The notes below the pieces were generated by a model. That model saw only the letters and a program-made list of their open reading frames with translations, ran no database searches and was not told the DNA's origin. Of a stretch of 64,000 nt of DNA, positions 1 through 8,994 are shown piece after piece. The stretch is taken from the NCBI RefSeq assembly GCF_002968015.1, contig NZ_PUIP01000001.1, positions 62,001 through 126,000 on the forward strand. Direction: 5' to 3'. Position 1 is the stretch's first letter; each line of letters begins with the position of its first letter. This DNA comes from Massilia phosphatilytica (GTDB lineage: Bacteria; Pseudomonadota; Gammaproteobacteria; Burkholderiales; Burkholderiaceae_D). Both the position numbers and the translations under genes were made by a program.

Positions 1-5
1 AGGCC

Positions 6-410
6 ATGACATATTTCGATGCGGCGCTGAAGAATCCAAATTACGCGACGCCGGTCAAAGCCATGGTGAACGCAGGTAACTGCAGCCTGAAGTTGAAGAA
101 TGTCGACGCGGCCGAGCGCTATCTGCTCGACGCTCTGCGTTACGATCCCGACCTGCCGGCGACGAGCGCCGGCCTGGCCCGGGTGTATTTCGAGCGGCGC
201 GATTACACGCGCGCCGGGTTTTTCATTAACCGCCTGACGGAGACAGCGAAGCTCGACACGTTGTCGGCCGACGTGCTGTGGCTGGCCATCCGGGTCAAGC
301 ACATGCTCGGCGACCGGGCCACGGAAGCTTCGCTGGCGGCGCAGTTGCGCAAGCGTTTCCCCGGCTCGCCCGAGTACGCGGCCTTCGAGCGCGGTGCATT
401 TAGTGAGTGA
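6..410 (+). CDS. pilW: Type IV pilus biogenesis/stability lipoprotein PilW, 3' part
   Basis: The frame is open up to the window edge, so this is the C-terminal part of a gene that starts upstream; the ATG at 6 is probably internal. The visible 134 residues are helical TPR-like repeats, with typical A/L/Y spacing such as 'AERYLLDALRYDPDLP' followed by 'SAGLARVYFERRDY'. PilW/PilF lipoproteins sit in the outer membrane and support assembly of the PilQ secretin. The call rests on the TPR content and on position: in Betaproteobacteria pilW lies directly before a rodZ-like gene and ispG, exactly as here. The stop overlaps the first possible starts of the next gene, which suggests an operon. A generic TPR protein is the alternative. 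Confidence 0.75.
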   Translation: MTYFDAALKNPNYATPVKAMVNAGNCSLKLKNVDAAERYLLDALRYDPDLPATSAGLARVYFERRDYTRAGFFINRLTETAKLDTLSADVLWLAIRVKHMLGDRATEASLAAQLRKRFPGSPEYAAFERGAFSE

Positions 411-420
411 GACAACGACA

Positions 421-1461
421 ATGAGTTCCGAGCGTGCAGATCAGCCGGCGACGCCCGACAACCAACCGCCTGTGCACGGTGTCCCCGGCCAGGTCCTGGC
501 CGCGCAGCGCGAGGCGATGGGGTGGTCGGTCGAGCAGGTGGCCGACCAGTTGAAACTGGCGGTGCGCCAGGTCATCGCCCTGGAGGCGGGCGACTATGCG
601 TCGCTGCCGAGTCCGGCCGTGACCCGCGGTTTCGTGCGGGCCTATGCCAAGCTGGTGAAGGTCGATCCGGCGCCGCTGGTGGCCCAGATCGCCATGGAGA
701 CCGAGCCCGCGCCCGATACGAGCGCCGTCACGGCGAACCGCCGGCCGACACCGACGTCGTTCTCCCAGTCCAGGTTCCCGAGCCACGGCAAGCGTTCGTC
801 CCTGCCGCTGGGGATGATCGCGGGCGCCGTCGTGGTCGTCGTGGCTGCCGCTGCCGCAGCGTGGCACTTCGGCTTCGTGCCGGGCAGCCAGCGCAGCGAA
901 ACGGGCAGCACCGTGGTGACGCCGGTCGCGACCGGCGGAGGGACTGGAGCAGCGACCGAGACCGCCAACGGCAGTTCCGTCGAGACCCTGCAGAATCCGG
1001 CCGTGCCGCTGATTTCGGTACCGGGTCCGAGCGCCAGCGCATCGGCACCGGCCACCGCGCCAGTCGGTACGGCGCCCGCGGCCGCGCCGGGTCCTGTCGT
1101 CAACGTGCCGGGCACGACCGCGACCGGTGCGCCGCCGACCACGGTACCTGCTGCGCCGGCAACACCGGTTGTGACCACGCCCGCAGCGCCGGCTCCTGCC
1201 GCAGCCCCGGCTGCCGCGGGCGCCAACGCCCTCGTGCTGAACGTGCGCGAGGATTCGTGGATCGAAGTCCGTCCGGCCAAGGGCGGCGCGCCGCTGTTCT
1301 CGCGCCTCGTCAAGGCCGGCAGCACGGAGACCGTCAATGTCGAGCAGCCGGTGCGCGTGACCGTCGGCAATCCGGGCGGCGTCACGGCCACGTTGCGCGG
1401 CACTGCCGTCGCGTTGCCGCCGGTCCCGGGCAAGACGCTCTCCCGCGTCAATCTCCAGTAA
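421..1461 (+). CDS. rodZ: RodZ-like cell-shape protein (HTH, membrane segment, C-terminal DUF4115-type domain)
   Basis: The 346-residue protein has a Cro/CI-type helix-turn-helix at about residues 22-90, a membrane segment at about 130-153 (LGMIAGAVVVVVAAAAAAWH), a long Ala/Pro/Thr linker, and a C-terminal beta domain from about 270 (LVLNVREDSWIEVRPAKGG). This is the RodZ architecture: the cytoplasmic HTH-like domain binds MreB and the periplasmic domain links it to the wall elongation machinery. I chose the ATG at 421; GTG codons at 394 and 403 are in frame but overlap pilW. The linker is low-complexity, so its length is probably variable among relatives. In operon with pilW and ispG (15 bp gap). 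Confidence 0.8.
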   Translation: MSSERADQPATPDNQPPVHGVPGQVLAAQREAMGWSVEQVADQLKLAVRQVIALEAGDYASLPSPAVTRGFVRAYAKLVKVDPAPLVAQIAMETEPAPDTSAVTANRRPTPTSFSQSRFPSHGKRSSLPLGMIAGAVVVVVAAAAAAWHFGFVPGSQRSETGSTVVTPVATGGGTGAATETANGSSVETLQNPAVPLISVPGPSASASAPATAPVGTAPAAAPGPVVNVPGTTATGAPPTTVPAAPATPVVTTPAAPAPAAAPAAAGANALVLNVREDSWIEVRPAKGGAPLFSRLVKAGSTETVNVEQPVRVTVGNPGGVTATLRGTAVALPPVPGKTLSRVNLQ

Positions 1462-1476
1462 GAACGGAATTACCAG

Positions 1477-2790
1477 ATGACTTTTTCGAACAACGCCAAC
1501 GAGCCGATCGGATCCGGCCCGCTGCCGCGCCGCGCCAGCCGCGGCGTGGTCGTGCAGCACGGCGCGCGCAAGGTGATGGTCGGCGGCGACGCCCCCGTCG
1601 TCGTGCAGTCGATGACCAACACGGACACGGCCGACGTGATCGGCACCGCCATCCAGGTCAAGGAACTGGCGCGTGCCGGTTCCGAGATCGTGCGCATCAC
1701 CGTGAACACGCCGGAAGCGGCGGCCGCCGTGCCGGCCATCCGCGAACAGCTCGACCGGATGGACGTCGACGTCCCCCTCGTCGGCGACTTCCATTACAAC
1801 GGCCACCTGCTGCTGCGCGATTATCCCGAGTGCGCGCAGGCGCTGTCGAAATACCGCATCAATCCGGGCAACGTGGGGCAGGGCGCCAAGCGCGACACCC
1901 AGTTCGCCCAGATGATCGAAACCGCGATCAAGTACGACAAGCCGGTGCGCATCGGCGTCAACTGGGGCAGTCTCGACCAGGCACTGCTCGCCCGCATCAT
2001 GGACGAGAACGCGGCCCGCGCCCAGCCGTGGAGCGCGCAGTCGGTGATGTATGAAGCCTTGATCACGTCGGCCATCGAGAACGCGCAGCGCGCCGAAGAG
2101 ATCGGCCTGGCGCGTGAAAAGATCGTCCTGTCGTGCAAGGTGTCGGGCGTGCAGGACCTGATCGCCGTCTACCGCGAACTGGGCAAGCGCTGCGACTACG
2201 CGCTGCACCTGGGCCTGACGGAAGCGGGCATGGGCAGCAAGGGCATCGTCGCGTCGACCGCGGCCCTGTCCGTGCTGCTGCAGGAAGGCATCGGCGACAC
2301 GATCCGCATCTCGCTGACGCCAGAACCGGGCGGCGACCGCACGAAGGAAGTCATCGTCGGCCAGGAAATCCTGCAGACGATGGGCCTCCGTAAATTCACG
2401 CCGATGGTGATCGCGTGCCCGGGCTGCGGCCGCACGACGTCGACCGTGTTCCAGGAACTGGCCGACAACATCCAGACCTTCCTGCGCGAGCAGATGCCGG
2501 AATGGAAGAAGACGTACCCGGGCGTGGAAGCGATGAACGTGGCCGTGATGGGCTGCATCGTTAACGGTCCGGGCGAGTCGAAGCACGCGAACATCGGCAT
2601 CTCGCTGCCGGGTACGGGTGAATCGCCGGCGGCCCCGGTCTTTGTGGATGGGCAAAAGGTCGCTACACTGCGGGGCGAGCGGATCGTGGATGAGTTCAAG
2701 ACGATCGTGCTCGATTACGTGCAAAAGAATTACGGGCGAGCCGGGGTTTCGAGCGACATGTCGCTCGCCGGCGCAGCGACCCAGGCGTGA
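1477..2790 (+). CDS. ispG: 4-hydroxy-3-methylbut-2-enyl diphosphate synthase (flavodoxin-type)
   Basis: IspG (GcpE) catalyses the penultimate step of the MEP isoprenoid pathway, converting MEcPP to HMBPP with a [4Fe-4S] cluster. The N-terminal TIM-barrel start '[19 protein letters not shown]' is clear. The cluster cysteines are in 'ACPGCGRTT' (about residues 314 and 317) and '[10 protein letters not shown]' (about 360). At 437 residues it is longer than the E. coli enzyme, as usual for betaproteobacterial IspG, which have extra sequence between the two domains. It lies between rodZ and hisS, the standard order in this group. Confidence 0.96.
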   Translation: MTFSNNANEPIGSGPLPRRASRGVVVQHGARKVMVGGDAPVVVQSMTNTDTADVIGTAIQVKELARAGSEIVRITVNTPEAAAAVPAIREQLDRMDVDVPLVGDFHYNGHLLLRDYPECAQALSKYRINPGNVGQGAKRDTQFAQMIETAIKYDKPVRIGVNWGSLDQALLARIMDENAARAQPWSAQSVMYEALITSAIENAQRAEEIGLAREKIVLSCKVSGVQDLIAVYRELGKRCDYALHLGLTEAGMGSKGIVASTAALSVLLQEGIGDTIRISLTPEPGGDRTKEVIVGQEILQTMGLRKFTPMVIACPGCGRTTSTVFQELADNIQTFLREQMPEWKKTYPGVEAMNVAVMGCIVNGPGESKHANIGISLPGTGESPAAPVFVDGQKVATLRGERIVDEFKTIVLDYVQKNYGRAGVSSDMSLAGAATQA

Positions 2791-2843
2791 GCCTGGGGCT
2801 GGGAGAGCTGGCCGATCCGCGCCGTCCAACGAAAGAAAGAAAT

Positions 2844-4190
2844 ATGTCCGAGAAAAAAGAGAAAATCGTCGCCATCAAAGGCATGAACGACATCCTGCCG
2901 GCCGACGCGCCGCTGTGGGAATTGTTCGAAAACACCGCTGAATCCGTCCTGAAGAGCTACGGCTACCAGAAGATCGTCACCCCGATCGTCGAGGAAACGG
3001 GCCTGTTCGCGCGCGCCATCGGCGCCGTCACCGATATCGTCGAGAAGGAGATGTATTCCTTCACCGATTCCATGAACGGCGACCAGCTCACGCTGCGTCC
3101 GGAAGGCACGGCCGGCGTCGTGCGCGCCGTCGTCGAGCACAATCTCGCCTACGACGGTCCGAAACGCCTGTGGTACAAGGGCCCGATGTTCCGCCACGAG
3201 CGTCCGCAGCGCGGCCGCTACCGCCAGTTCTTCCAGTTCGGCGCGGAAGCCATCGGCTTCTCCGGCCCGGACATCGACGCGGAACTGATCATGCTGTGCC
3301 GCCGCCTGTGGGACGACCTGGGCCTCGACAACATCCGTCTCGAACTGAACTCGATCGGCAATGCGGAAGAGCGCCAGCGCCACCGCGCCGACCTGATCGC
3401 CTACTTCGAAGCGAATATCGACGTCCTCGACGCGGAAGCGAAGCGCCGCCTGCACGCGAACCCGCTGCGCATCCTGGACACGAAGAACCCGGCGATGCAG
3501 GACCTCGTCAACGCGGCGCCGAAGCTGCTGGACTACCTGGGCGGCGAATCGCTCGCGCACTTCGAAGGCCTGAAGAAGATCCTCGATGCGAACAACGTCC
3601 AGTACACCGTGAACCCGCGCCTCGTGCGCGGCCTGGATTACTACAACCGCACCGTGTTCGAGTGGGTCACGGACATGCTTGGCTCGCAGGGCACCGTCTG
3701 CGCGGGCGGCCGCTACGATCCGCTGATCGAGACGTTCGGCGGCAAGCCGACGCCGGGCATCGGCTTCGCGATGGGCATCGAGCGCCTGATCGAGCTGATG
3801 AAGGCGCAGGGCGAACCGGCCGAGCCGGCCCAGTGCGACGTCTACCTCGTGCACCAGGGTGAAGACGCGCAGATGAAGGCGTTCATCCTCGGCGAGCGCA
3901 TCCGCGACGCGGGCCTGGACGTCGTCCTGCACTGCGCCACCCCGGCCGGCGCGGGCAGCTTCAAGAGCCAGATGAAGAAGGCCGACGGTTCCGGCGCCGC
4001 GTTCGCCGTGATCATCGGCGAGGACGAGGTCAAGAACGGCGTCGTGGCCGTGAAAGCGCTGCGCGAGGCCGAGGGTGGCCAGCAGCAGAACAGCGTGCCG
4101 TTCGACGAAGCCGTCGACTTCATCGTCGACCAGATCGTCGGTGGCCACGATCACGACCACGATCACGACCACGTGCACTACCATCCGTAA
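2844..4190 (+). CDS. hisS: Histidyl-tRNA synthetase with His-rich C-terminal tail
   Basis: Class II synthetase charging tRNA-His. Family motifs are present: '[13 protein letters not shown]' at the start, '[13 protein letters not shown]' (motif 2 region), '[12 protein letters not shown]' (the HisA histidine-binding loop) and an anticodon-binding domain in the last third. The start at 2844 follows a GAAAGAAAGA purine run; an in-frame ATG 57 nt upstream overlaps ispG and is less likely. The 448-residue protein ends with [16 protein letters not shown], an extension of about 16 residues that is not part of the catalytic or anticodon-binding fold. Its role is unknown; see findings. Confidence 0.96.
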   Translation: MSEKKEKIVAIKGMNDILPADAPLWELFENTAESVLKSYGYQKIVTPIVEETGLFARAIGAVTDIVEKEMYSFTDSMNGDQLTLRPEGTAGVVRAVVEHNLAYDGPKRLWYKGPMFRHERPQRGRYRQFFQFGAEAIGFSGPDIDAELIMLCRRLWDDLGLDNIRLELNSIGNAEERQRHRADLIAYFEANIDVLDAEAKRRLHANPLRILDTKNPAMQDLVNAAPKLLDYLGGESLAHFEGLKKILDANNVQYTVNPRLVRGLDYYNRTVFEWVTDMLGSQGTVCAGGRYDPLIETFGGKPTPGIGFAMGIERLIELMKAQGEPAEPAQCDVYLVHQGEDAQMKAFILGERIRDAGLDVVLHCATPAGAGSFKSQMKKADGSGAAFAVIIGEDEVKNGVVAVKALREAEGGQQQNSVPFDEAVDFIVDQIVGGHDHDHDHDHVHYHP

Positions 4191-4217
4191 TCCTTACCCA
4201 CCAACGATAGCAAAGAC

Positions 4218-4868
4218 ATGGCATACGATCTCGAAGAACAAGAACAGATAGCCAATTTCAAGGCCTTCTGGGACCGCTTTGGCAACCTGATCAGCTGGGT
4301 GCTGATTCTCGTGCTGGGTGGCTATGCCGCCTACAACTTCTGGGGCTCGCACCAGCGCTCGCAGGCCGCGGAAGCGTCCGGCCTGTATGACGGCCTGACC
4401 GAAGCGATCGAAGCGAAGGATGCCGCCAAGGTCCAGCGCATCACGGGCGACATCGAGAACAAGTTCGGTTCGACCGCCTACGCCCCGATGGCCGCGCTGG
4501 CCGCCGCCAAGGCCGCGTTCGATGCGAACGACCTGAAAACCGCGAAGGCCCAGCTGCAATGGGCGGTCGACCATGGCGACGACGAGTACAAGTCCATCGC
4601 GAAGCTGCGCCTGTCCGGCGTGCTGCTGGATGAAAAGGCCTACGACCAGGCCCTGGCGCTGCTGAACGGCGAGTTCCCGGCGCAGTTCGCGGCCGAGGTG
4701 CAGGACCGCAAGGGCGACATCCTCGTCGCGCAGAACAAGCTGGCGGACGCCCGCACGGCCTACCAGGCCGCGCTCGACAAGATGGAGAAGAACCATCCGG
4801 GCCGCCAGGTCGTGCAGGTCAAGCTGGATGCCATCGGCGGCGCGGCGGCACCGAAAGCCGCTGCGTAA
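4218..4868 (+). CDS. YfgM-like tetratricopeptide membrane protein
   Basis: 216 residues: a short cytoplasmic start (MAYDLEEQEQIANFKAFW), one membrane anchor at about residues 24-43 (LISWVLILVLGGYAAYNFWG), then a periplasmic TPR region. This matches the YfgM family (ancillary SecYEG translocon subunit), which associates with the translocon and the chaperone PpiD and helps periplasmic folding. The position between hisS and bamB is the conserved one in Beta- and Gammaproteobacteria. A 27-bp gap to hisS and a 33-bp gap to bamB indicate one operon. Confidence 0.88.
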   Translation: MAYDLEEQEQIANFKAFWDRFGNLISWVLILVLGGYAAYNFWGSHQRSQAAEASGLYDGLTEAIEAKDAAKVQRITGDIENKFGSTAYAPMAALAAAKAAFDANDLKTAKAQLQWAVDHGDDEYKSIAKLRLSGVLLDEKAYDQALALLNGEFPAQFAAEVQDRKGDILVAQNKLADARTAYQAALDKMEKNHPGRQVVQVKLDAIGGAAAPKAAA

Positions 4869-4901
4869 CTAACCCAGAGTCAAGAACAAGGTAAAGAAGA
4901 C

Positions 4902-6047
4902 ATGCGTATTACCCGGAAGCTCGTTGGTGTCGGTATGTTCGCCCTGATGGCGGGCTGCTCCTCGCTCAATCCGTTCGCGTCCAAACCGAAGGGCAACCAG
5001 CCCACGCCGCTGGTCGACCTGAAAGGTTCGATGGCCGTGCGCACGGCATGGAAGCTGGAAGTCGGCAAGTCGCAGAACTACATGTTCTCGCCGGCCATCG
5101 CCGACAACACCATCATCGCGGCCGGGGCCGACGGCACCATCGTGCGCGCGGAAGCGGCCACGGGCCGCCAGATCTGGCGCACGAAGGCGGGCATGGACCT
5201 GACGGCGGGCGTCGGCACGGACGGCAGCGTCATCGTGCTGGGCGGCGCCAAGGGCAAGCTGCTGGCGTTCGACATGGACGGCAAGAAGCTGTGGGATGCC
5301 CAGCTGTCGTCCGAGATCCTGTCGTCGCCGGTCGTGGGCCAGGGCATCGTCGTCGCGCGCAGCATCGATAACCGCATCGTCGGCTACGACGCCAAGACGG
5401 GCCAAAAGAAATGGACCGTGCAGCGCACCGCGCCGGCACTGACCCTGCGCCTGGCGCCGGGCATGGTCATCCACGACAAGGACGTGCTGATCGCCCAGCC
5501 GGGCGGCAAGCTGATGTCGCTGATCCTCGCGACCGGCGCGCCGCGCTGGGAGATCGAGGTCGGCGTCGCACGCGGCGCGACGGAACTGGAGCGCGTCACC
5601 GACATGGGCGGCACGCCGGTCATCATGGAAGGTGACGTGTGCGCCGTGTCGTACCAGGGCCGCGTCGGTTGCTTCGACCTGGCCACCGGCAGCCCGCGCT
5701 GGACCCGCGACCTCTCGTCGGAAGTCGGCGTGGCCGCGGACCAGCGCTTCGTATTCGTCCCGGACGACAAGGGCGCGGTCTACGCTTATAACCGCGACAG
5801 CGGCACGAGCGCGTGGAAGAACGACAAGCTGGCCTACCGCCGCCTGTCCACGCCGGTGTCGTATGGCCGCACCGTCGCCGTCGGCGACTATCAGGGTTAC
5901 GTGCACTTCCTGTCGCGCGAAGACGGGGCTTTCCTGTCCCGCGCCGCCACGGACGGCAGCGCCATCGAATCCACGCCATTGGTCGTCGGTTCGAACCTGA
6001 TTTTTCAAACACAAAATGGAACCGTGACCGCCATCGCGGTCGAATAA
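4902..6047 (+). CDS. bamB: Outer membrane assembly lipoprotein BamB
   Basis: BamB is a lipoprotein of the BAM complex that scaffolds outer-membrane beta-barrel insertion. The signal peptide ends in a clear lipobox, LMAGC, with the acylated Cys at residue 19. The rest is a PQQ-like eight-bladed beta-propeller with repeated motifs such as 'GRQIWRTKAG', 'GKKLWDAQLS', 'GQKKWTVQR', 'GSPRWTRDL' and 'GTSAWKNDKL'. Length (381) fits the family. It lies 6 bp upstream of der, as in many proteobacteria. Confidence 0.95.
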   Translation: MRITRKLVGVGMFALMAGCSSLNPFASKPKGNQPTPLVDLKGSMAVRTAWKLEVGKSQNYMFSPAIADNTIIAAGADGTIVRAEAATGRQIWRTKAGMDLTAGVGTDGSVIVLGGAKGKLLAFDMDGKKLWDAQLSSEILSSPVVGQGIVVARSIDNRIVGYDAKTGQKKWTVQRTAPALTLRLAPGMVIHDKDVLIAQPGGKLMSLILATGAPRWEIEVGVARGATELERVTDMGGTPVIMEGDVCAVSYQGRVGCFDLATGSPRWTRDLSSEVGVAADQRFVFVPDDKGAVYAYNRDSGTSAWKNDKLAYRRLSTPVSYGRTVAVGDYQGYVHFLSREDGAFLSRAATDGSAIESTPLVVGSNLIFQTQNGTVTAIAVE

Positions 6048-6053
6048 GATTCA

Positions 6054-7391
6054 ATGAAGCCGGTAATCGCACTCGTAGGTCGTCCCAACGTCGGAAAGTC
6101 GACCTTATTCAATCGCATGACCCGCTCGCGCGACGCGCTGGTGGCGGACTTGCCCGGCCTGACGCGCGACCGCCACTACGGCGAAGGGCGCATGGGCGAA
6201 CGGCCGTTCCTGGTCATCGATACCGGCGGTTTCGAGCCGGTCGCCAAGGAAGGCATCATGCACGAGATGGCGCTGCAGACGCGCCAGGCCGTCGCCGAGG
6301 CGGACATCGTGATGTTCATCGTCGACGGCCGCCAGGGTCTCACGCCACACGACAAGACCATCACGGATTTCCTGCGCAAGTCGGGCCGCAAGGTCATGCT
6401 CGTCGTGAACAAGAGCGAGGGCATGAAATACACGTCCGTCACCGCCGACTTCTACGAGCTGGGCATGGGTGATCCGTACGTGATCTCCGCCGCCCACGGC
6501 GACGGCGTGCTGGACCTCGTCAACGAAGCCATCGACGTCGCCGTGCAACAGCGCCCGGAAGAAGCCGAGGAGTTCGATCCCGCCGACTACGGCGTCAAGA
6601 TCGCGCTGGTCGGCCGTCCGAACGTCGGCAAGTCCACGCTGATCAACACGCTGGTCGGCGAACAGCGCGTGATCGCGTTCGACATGCCGGGCACCACGCG
6701 CGACTCGATCGAGGTCCCGTTCGAAAAGGGCGGCAAGCACTACACGCTGATCGACACGGCCGGCATCCGCCGCCGCGGCAAGGTGTTCGAAGCGATCGAG
6801 AAGTTTTCGGTCGTGAAGACCCTGCAGTCGGTCTCGGAAGCGAACGTCGTCGTGCTGATGCTGGACGCGCAGCAGGACATCTCGGAGCAGGACGCGCACA
6901 TCGCCGGCTTCATCCTGGAATCGGGCCGCGCGCTCGTCGTCGCCGTCAACAAGTGGGATGGTTTGACGTCCGACCAGCGCGACCAGGTCAAGAACGACAT
7001 CGACCGCAAGCTGAACTTCCTCGACTTCGCGGAGACGAAGTTCATCTCGGCGCTGAAGGGCACCAACATCAACCAGCTGATGAAGGCGATCGACACGGCG
7101 TACGCCGCGGCGACCGCGAAACTGTCCACGCCGCGCCTGACGCGCGCGCTGCAGGAAGCCATCGAGAAGCAGGAACCGAAGCGCAAGGGCAGCACGCGCC
7201 CGAAGATGCGCTACGCCCACCAGGGCGGCCAGAACCCGCCGATCATCGTCATCCACGGCAATGCGCTGGATGGCATCACGGAACCGTACAAGCGTTACCT
7301 GGAAAAGCATTTCCGCGACACGTTCGATCTCATCGGCACGCCGCTGCGCATCGAACTGAAGAGCGGCAAGAACCCGTTCGCTAAAGAGTGA
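6054..7391 (+). CDS. der: Ribosome-assembly GTPase Der (EngA)
   Basis: Der has two tandem GTPase domains and a KH-like C-terminal domain and acts in 50S subunit maturation. Both P-loops read GRPNVGKS (near residues 8 and 188). The matching switch/DxxG motifs are 'DTGGFEP' and '[10 protein letters not shown]', and the specificity motifs are 'NKSEG' and 'NKWDG'. The KH part ends in '[15 protein letters not shown]'. Length 445 is normal. It directly follows bamB. Confidence 0.97.
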   Translation: MKPVIALVGRPNVGKSTLFNRMTRSRDALVADLPGLTRDRHYGEGRMGERPFLVIDTGGFEPVAKEGIMHEMALQTRQAVAEADIVMFIVDGRQGLTPHDKTITDFLRKSGRKVMLVVNKSEGMKYTSVTADFYELGMGDPYVISAAHGDGVLDLVNEAIDVAVQQRPEEAEEFDPADYGVKIALVGRPNVGKSTLINTLVGEQRVIAFDMPGTTRDSIEVPFEKGGKHYTLIDTAGIRRRGKVFEAIEKFSVVKTLQSVSEANVVVLMLDAQQDISEQDAHIAGFILESGRALVVAVNKWDGLTSDQRDQVKNDIDRKLNFLDFAETKFISALKGTNINQLMKAIDTAYAAATAKLSTPRLTRALQEAIEKQEPKRKGSTRPKMRYAHQGGQNPPIIVIHGNALDGITEPYKRYLEKHFRDTFDLIGTPLRIELKSGKNPFAKE

Positions 7392-7561
7392 ACCCGGCGC
7401 GGGTTTTAAGCCAGGTTTAACCATAGCAGTACGACAAAAAAGAGCAAAACAGGTTACAGTTAGCTTGGGCGAACATTCACAGCTTGAGAATGTTGGCGCA
7501 GCCACTTGAAATCCGGCATCCCGCCACAATTTTTATACGACAACAACATCACGGAGCTGTC

Positions 7562-7798
7562 ATGAGCAACAAAGGGCAACTGTTACAAGACCCATTCCTC
7601 AACGCCTTGCGCAAAGAGCACGTCCCCGTCTCGATCTACCTGGTCAACGGGATCAAGCTCCAGGGCCACATCGAATCCTTCGACCAATACGTCGTCCTCC
7701 TGCGTAACACCGTCACCCAGATGGTGTACAAGCATGCGATCTCTACCGTCGTCCCGGCCCGTGCCGTCAACCTCAACCTCGAACAAGACGCCGAGTGA
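7562..7798 (+). CDS. hfq: RNA chaperone Hfq
   Basis: 78 residues, starting [19 protein letters not shown]. Sm1 and Sm2 motifs are intact, including '[19 protein letters not shown]' and '[12 protein letters not shown]'. Hfq forms a hexameric ring that matches small RNAs with mRNA targets. The start at 7562 is fixed by the family N terminus. A 170-bp AT-richer spacer separates it from der and probably holds its own promoter. The stop lies 5 bp before the chosen hflX start, so hfq and hflX are likely co-transcribed, as is common. Confidence 0.97.
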   Translation: MSNKGQLLQDPFLNALRKEHVPVSIYLVNGIKLQGHIESFDQYVVLLRNTVTQMVYKHAISTVVPARAVNLNLEQDAE

Positions 7799-7803
7799 GG
7801 TCG

Positions 7804-8991
7804 ATGGCTGACGTTTCTGGCAACACCATGCGCGCCGCCCTGGTCGGTATCGATTTCGGCGCTGGCGATTTCAAAGCCAGCCTGGAAGAACTGGCCCTGC
7901 TGGCGCGCTCGGCTGGGGCCGAACCGATCACCACGATCACCGCGAAGCGCAACAGTCCCGATCCTGCGCATTTCGTCGGCAGCGGCAAGGCCGACGAGAT
8001 CGCGCAGGCCGTTCTCGCCGACAAGGTCGAGATCGTCATTTTCAACCACGCCCTGTCGCCCGCCCAGCAGCGTAACCTGGAGCGGCGGCTCAATGTGCGC
8101 GTGGTCGACCGTACCAGCCTGATCCTCGACATCTTCGCGCAGCGCGCGCAGAGCCACGAGGGCAAGCTGCAGGTCGAACTGGCCCAGCTGCAGCACCTGG
8201 CCACGCGCCTGATCCGCGGCTGGACCCACCTGGAACGCCAGAAGGGCGGTATCGGCCTGCGCGGCCCGGGTGAAACCCAGCTCGAGACCGACCGCCGCCT
8301 CATCGGCGAGCGTGTCAAGATGCTGCGCACCCGTCTCACCAAGCTGCGCAAGCAGCACGAGACCCAGCGCCGTTCGCGCGGGCGTAACCAGACGTTTTCC
8401 GTGTCGCTCGTCGGCTATACCAATGCCGGCAAGTCGACGCTGTTCAATACCCTGACGAAGGCCGGGGTCTACGTCGCGAACCAACTGTTCGCCACGCTGG
8501 ACACGACGTCGCGCCGTTTGTACCTCGGTCCGGACACCGGCAACGTCGTCGTGTCCGATACCGTTGGATTCGTGCGCGAACTGCCGCACCAACTGGTCGC
8601 CGCATTCCGCGCCACCCTGGAAGAAACCATCCACGCCGACCTGCTTCTGCACGTCGTCGACGGCGCTTCGCCCGTGCGGATGGAGCAGATCGAGCAGGTC
8701 AACGAGGTCTTGCGCGAGATCGGCGCCGACCATATTCCGCAGATCCTGGTGTGGAACAAGATCGATGCGGCCGATCTCGAGCCGGGGATCGAGCGTGATG
8801 AATATGGTAAGATCAGCCGCGTTTTCATCAGCGCCAGGAGCGGCGCCGGCCTCGATCTGCTGCGCGATTCGATCGTCGAGGCAGCGAGCAGCGGTGCCGG
8901 CGTGGCACCCGCTGACGCGCAGGAAGGCGAGGTCGCGGATTTCGCACACGCCGAGCTGCTGCCCGCGACTCCCCATCCCGGACCCCACTAG
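7804..8991 (+). CDS. hflX: Ribosome-rescue GTPase HflX
   Basis: HflX is a TRAFAC-class GTPase that splits stalled 70S ribosomes under stress. The N-terminal HflX domain contains 'KRNSPDPAHFVGSGKADEI' and the diagnostic 'GPGETQLETDRR'. The G domain begins with 'GYTNAGKSTLFN' near residue 203, with 'DTVGFVRELPHQLV' (G3) and 'NKID' (G4). I use the ATG at 7804; a GTG at 7795 is in frame but overlaps hfq. 395 residues is a normal length for proteobacterial HflX. Confidence 0.95.
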   Translation: MADVSGNTMRAALVGIDFGAGDFKASLEELALLARSAGAEPITTITAKRNSPDPAHFVGSGKADEIAQAVLADKVEIVIFNHALSPAQQRNLERRLNVRVVDRTSLILDIFAQRAQSHEGKLQVELAQLQHLATRLIRGWTHLERQKGGIGLRGPGETQLETDRRLIGERVKMLRTRLTKLRKQHETQRRSRGRNQTFSVSLVGYTNAGKSTLFNTLTKAGVYVANQLFATLDTTSRRLYLGPDTGNVVVSDTVGFVRELPHQLVAAFRATLEETIHADLLLHVVDGASPVRMEQIEQVNEVLREIGADHIPQILVWNKIDAADLEPGIERDEYGKISRVFISARSGAGLDLLRDSIVEAASSGAGVAPADAQEGEVADFAHAELLPATPHPGPH

Positions 8992-8994
8992 TCT

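Noticed and set aside
400..2829. Very long open frame on the minus strand (about 800 codons) opposite rodZ and ispG
   Set aside because: It is antisense to two well-supported genes and is rich in Arg, His and Asp, as expected for a shadow of GC-rich codon bias. No family signature.
4150..4180. GATCACGACCAC tandem units at the end of hisS as a separate repeat
   Set aside because: They encode the His/Asp tail and lie inside the hisS frame; reported there instead.
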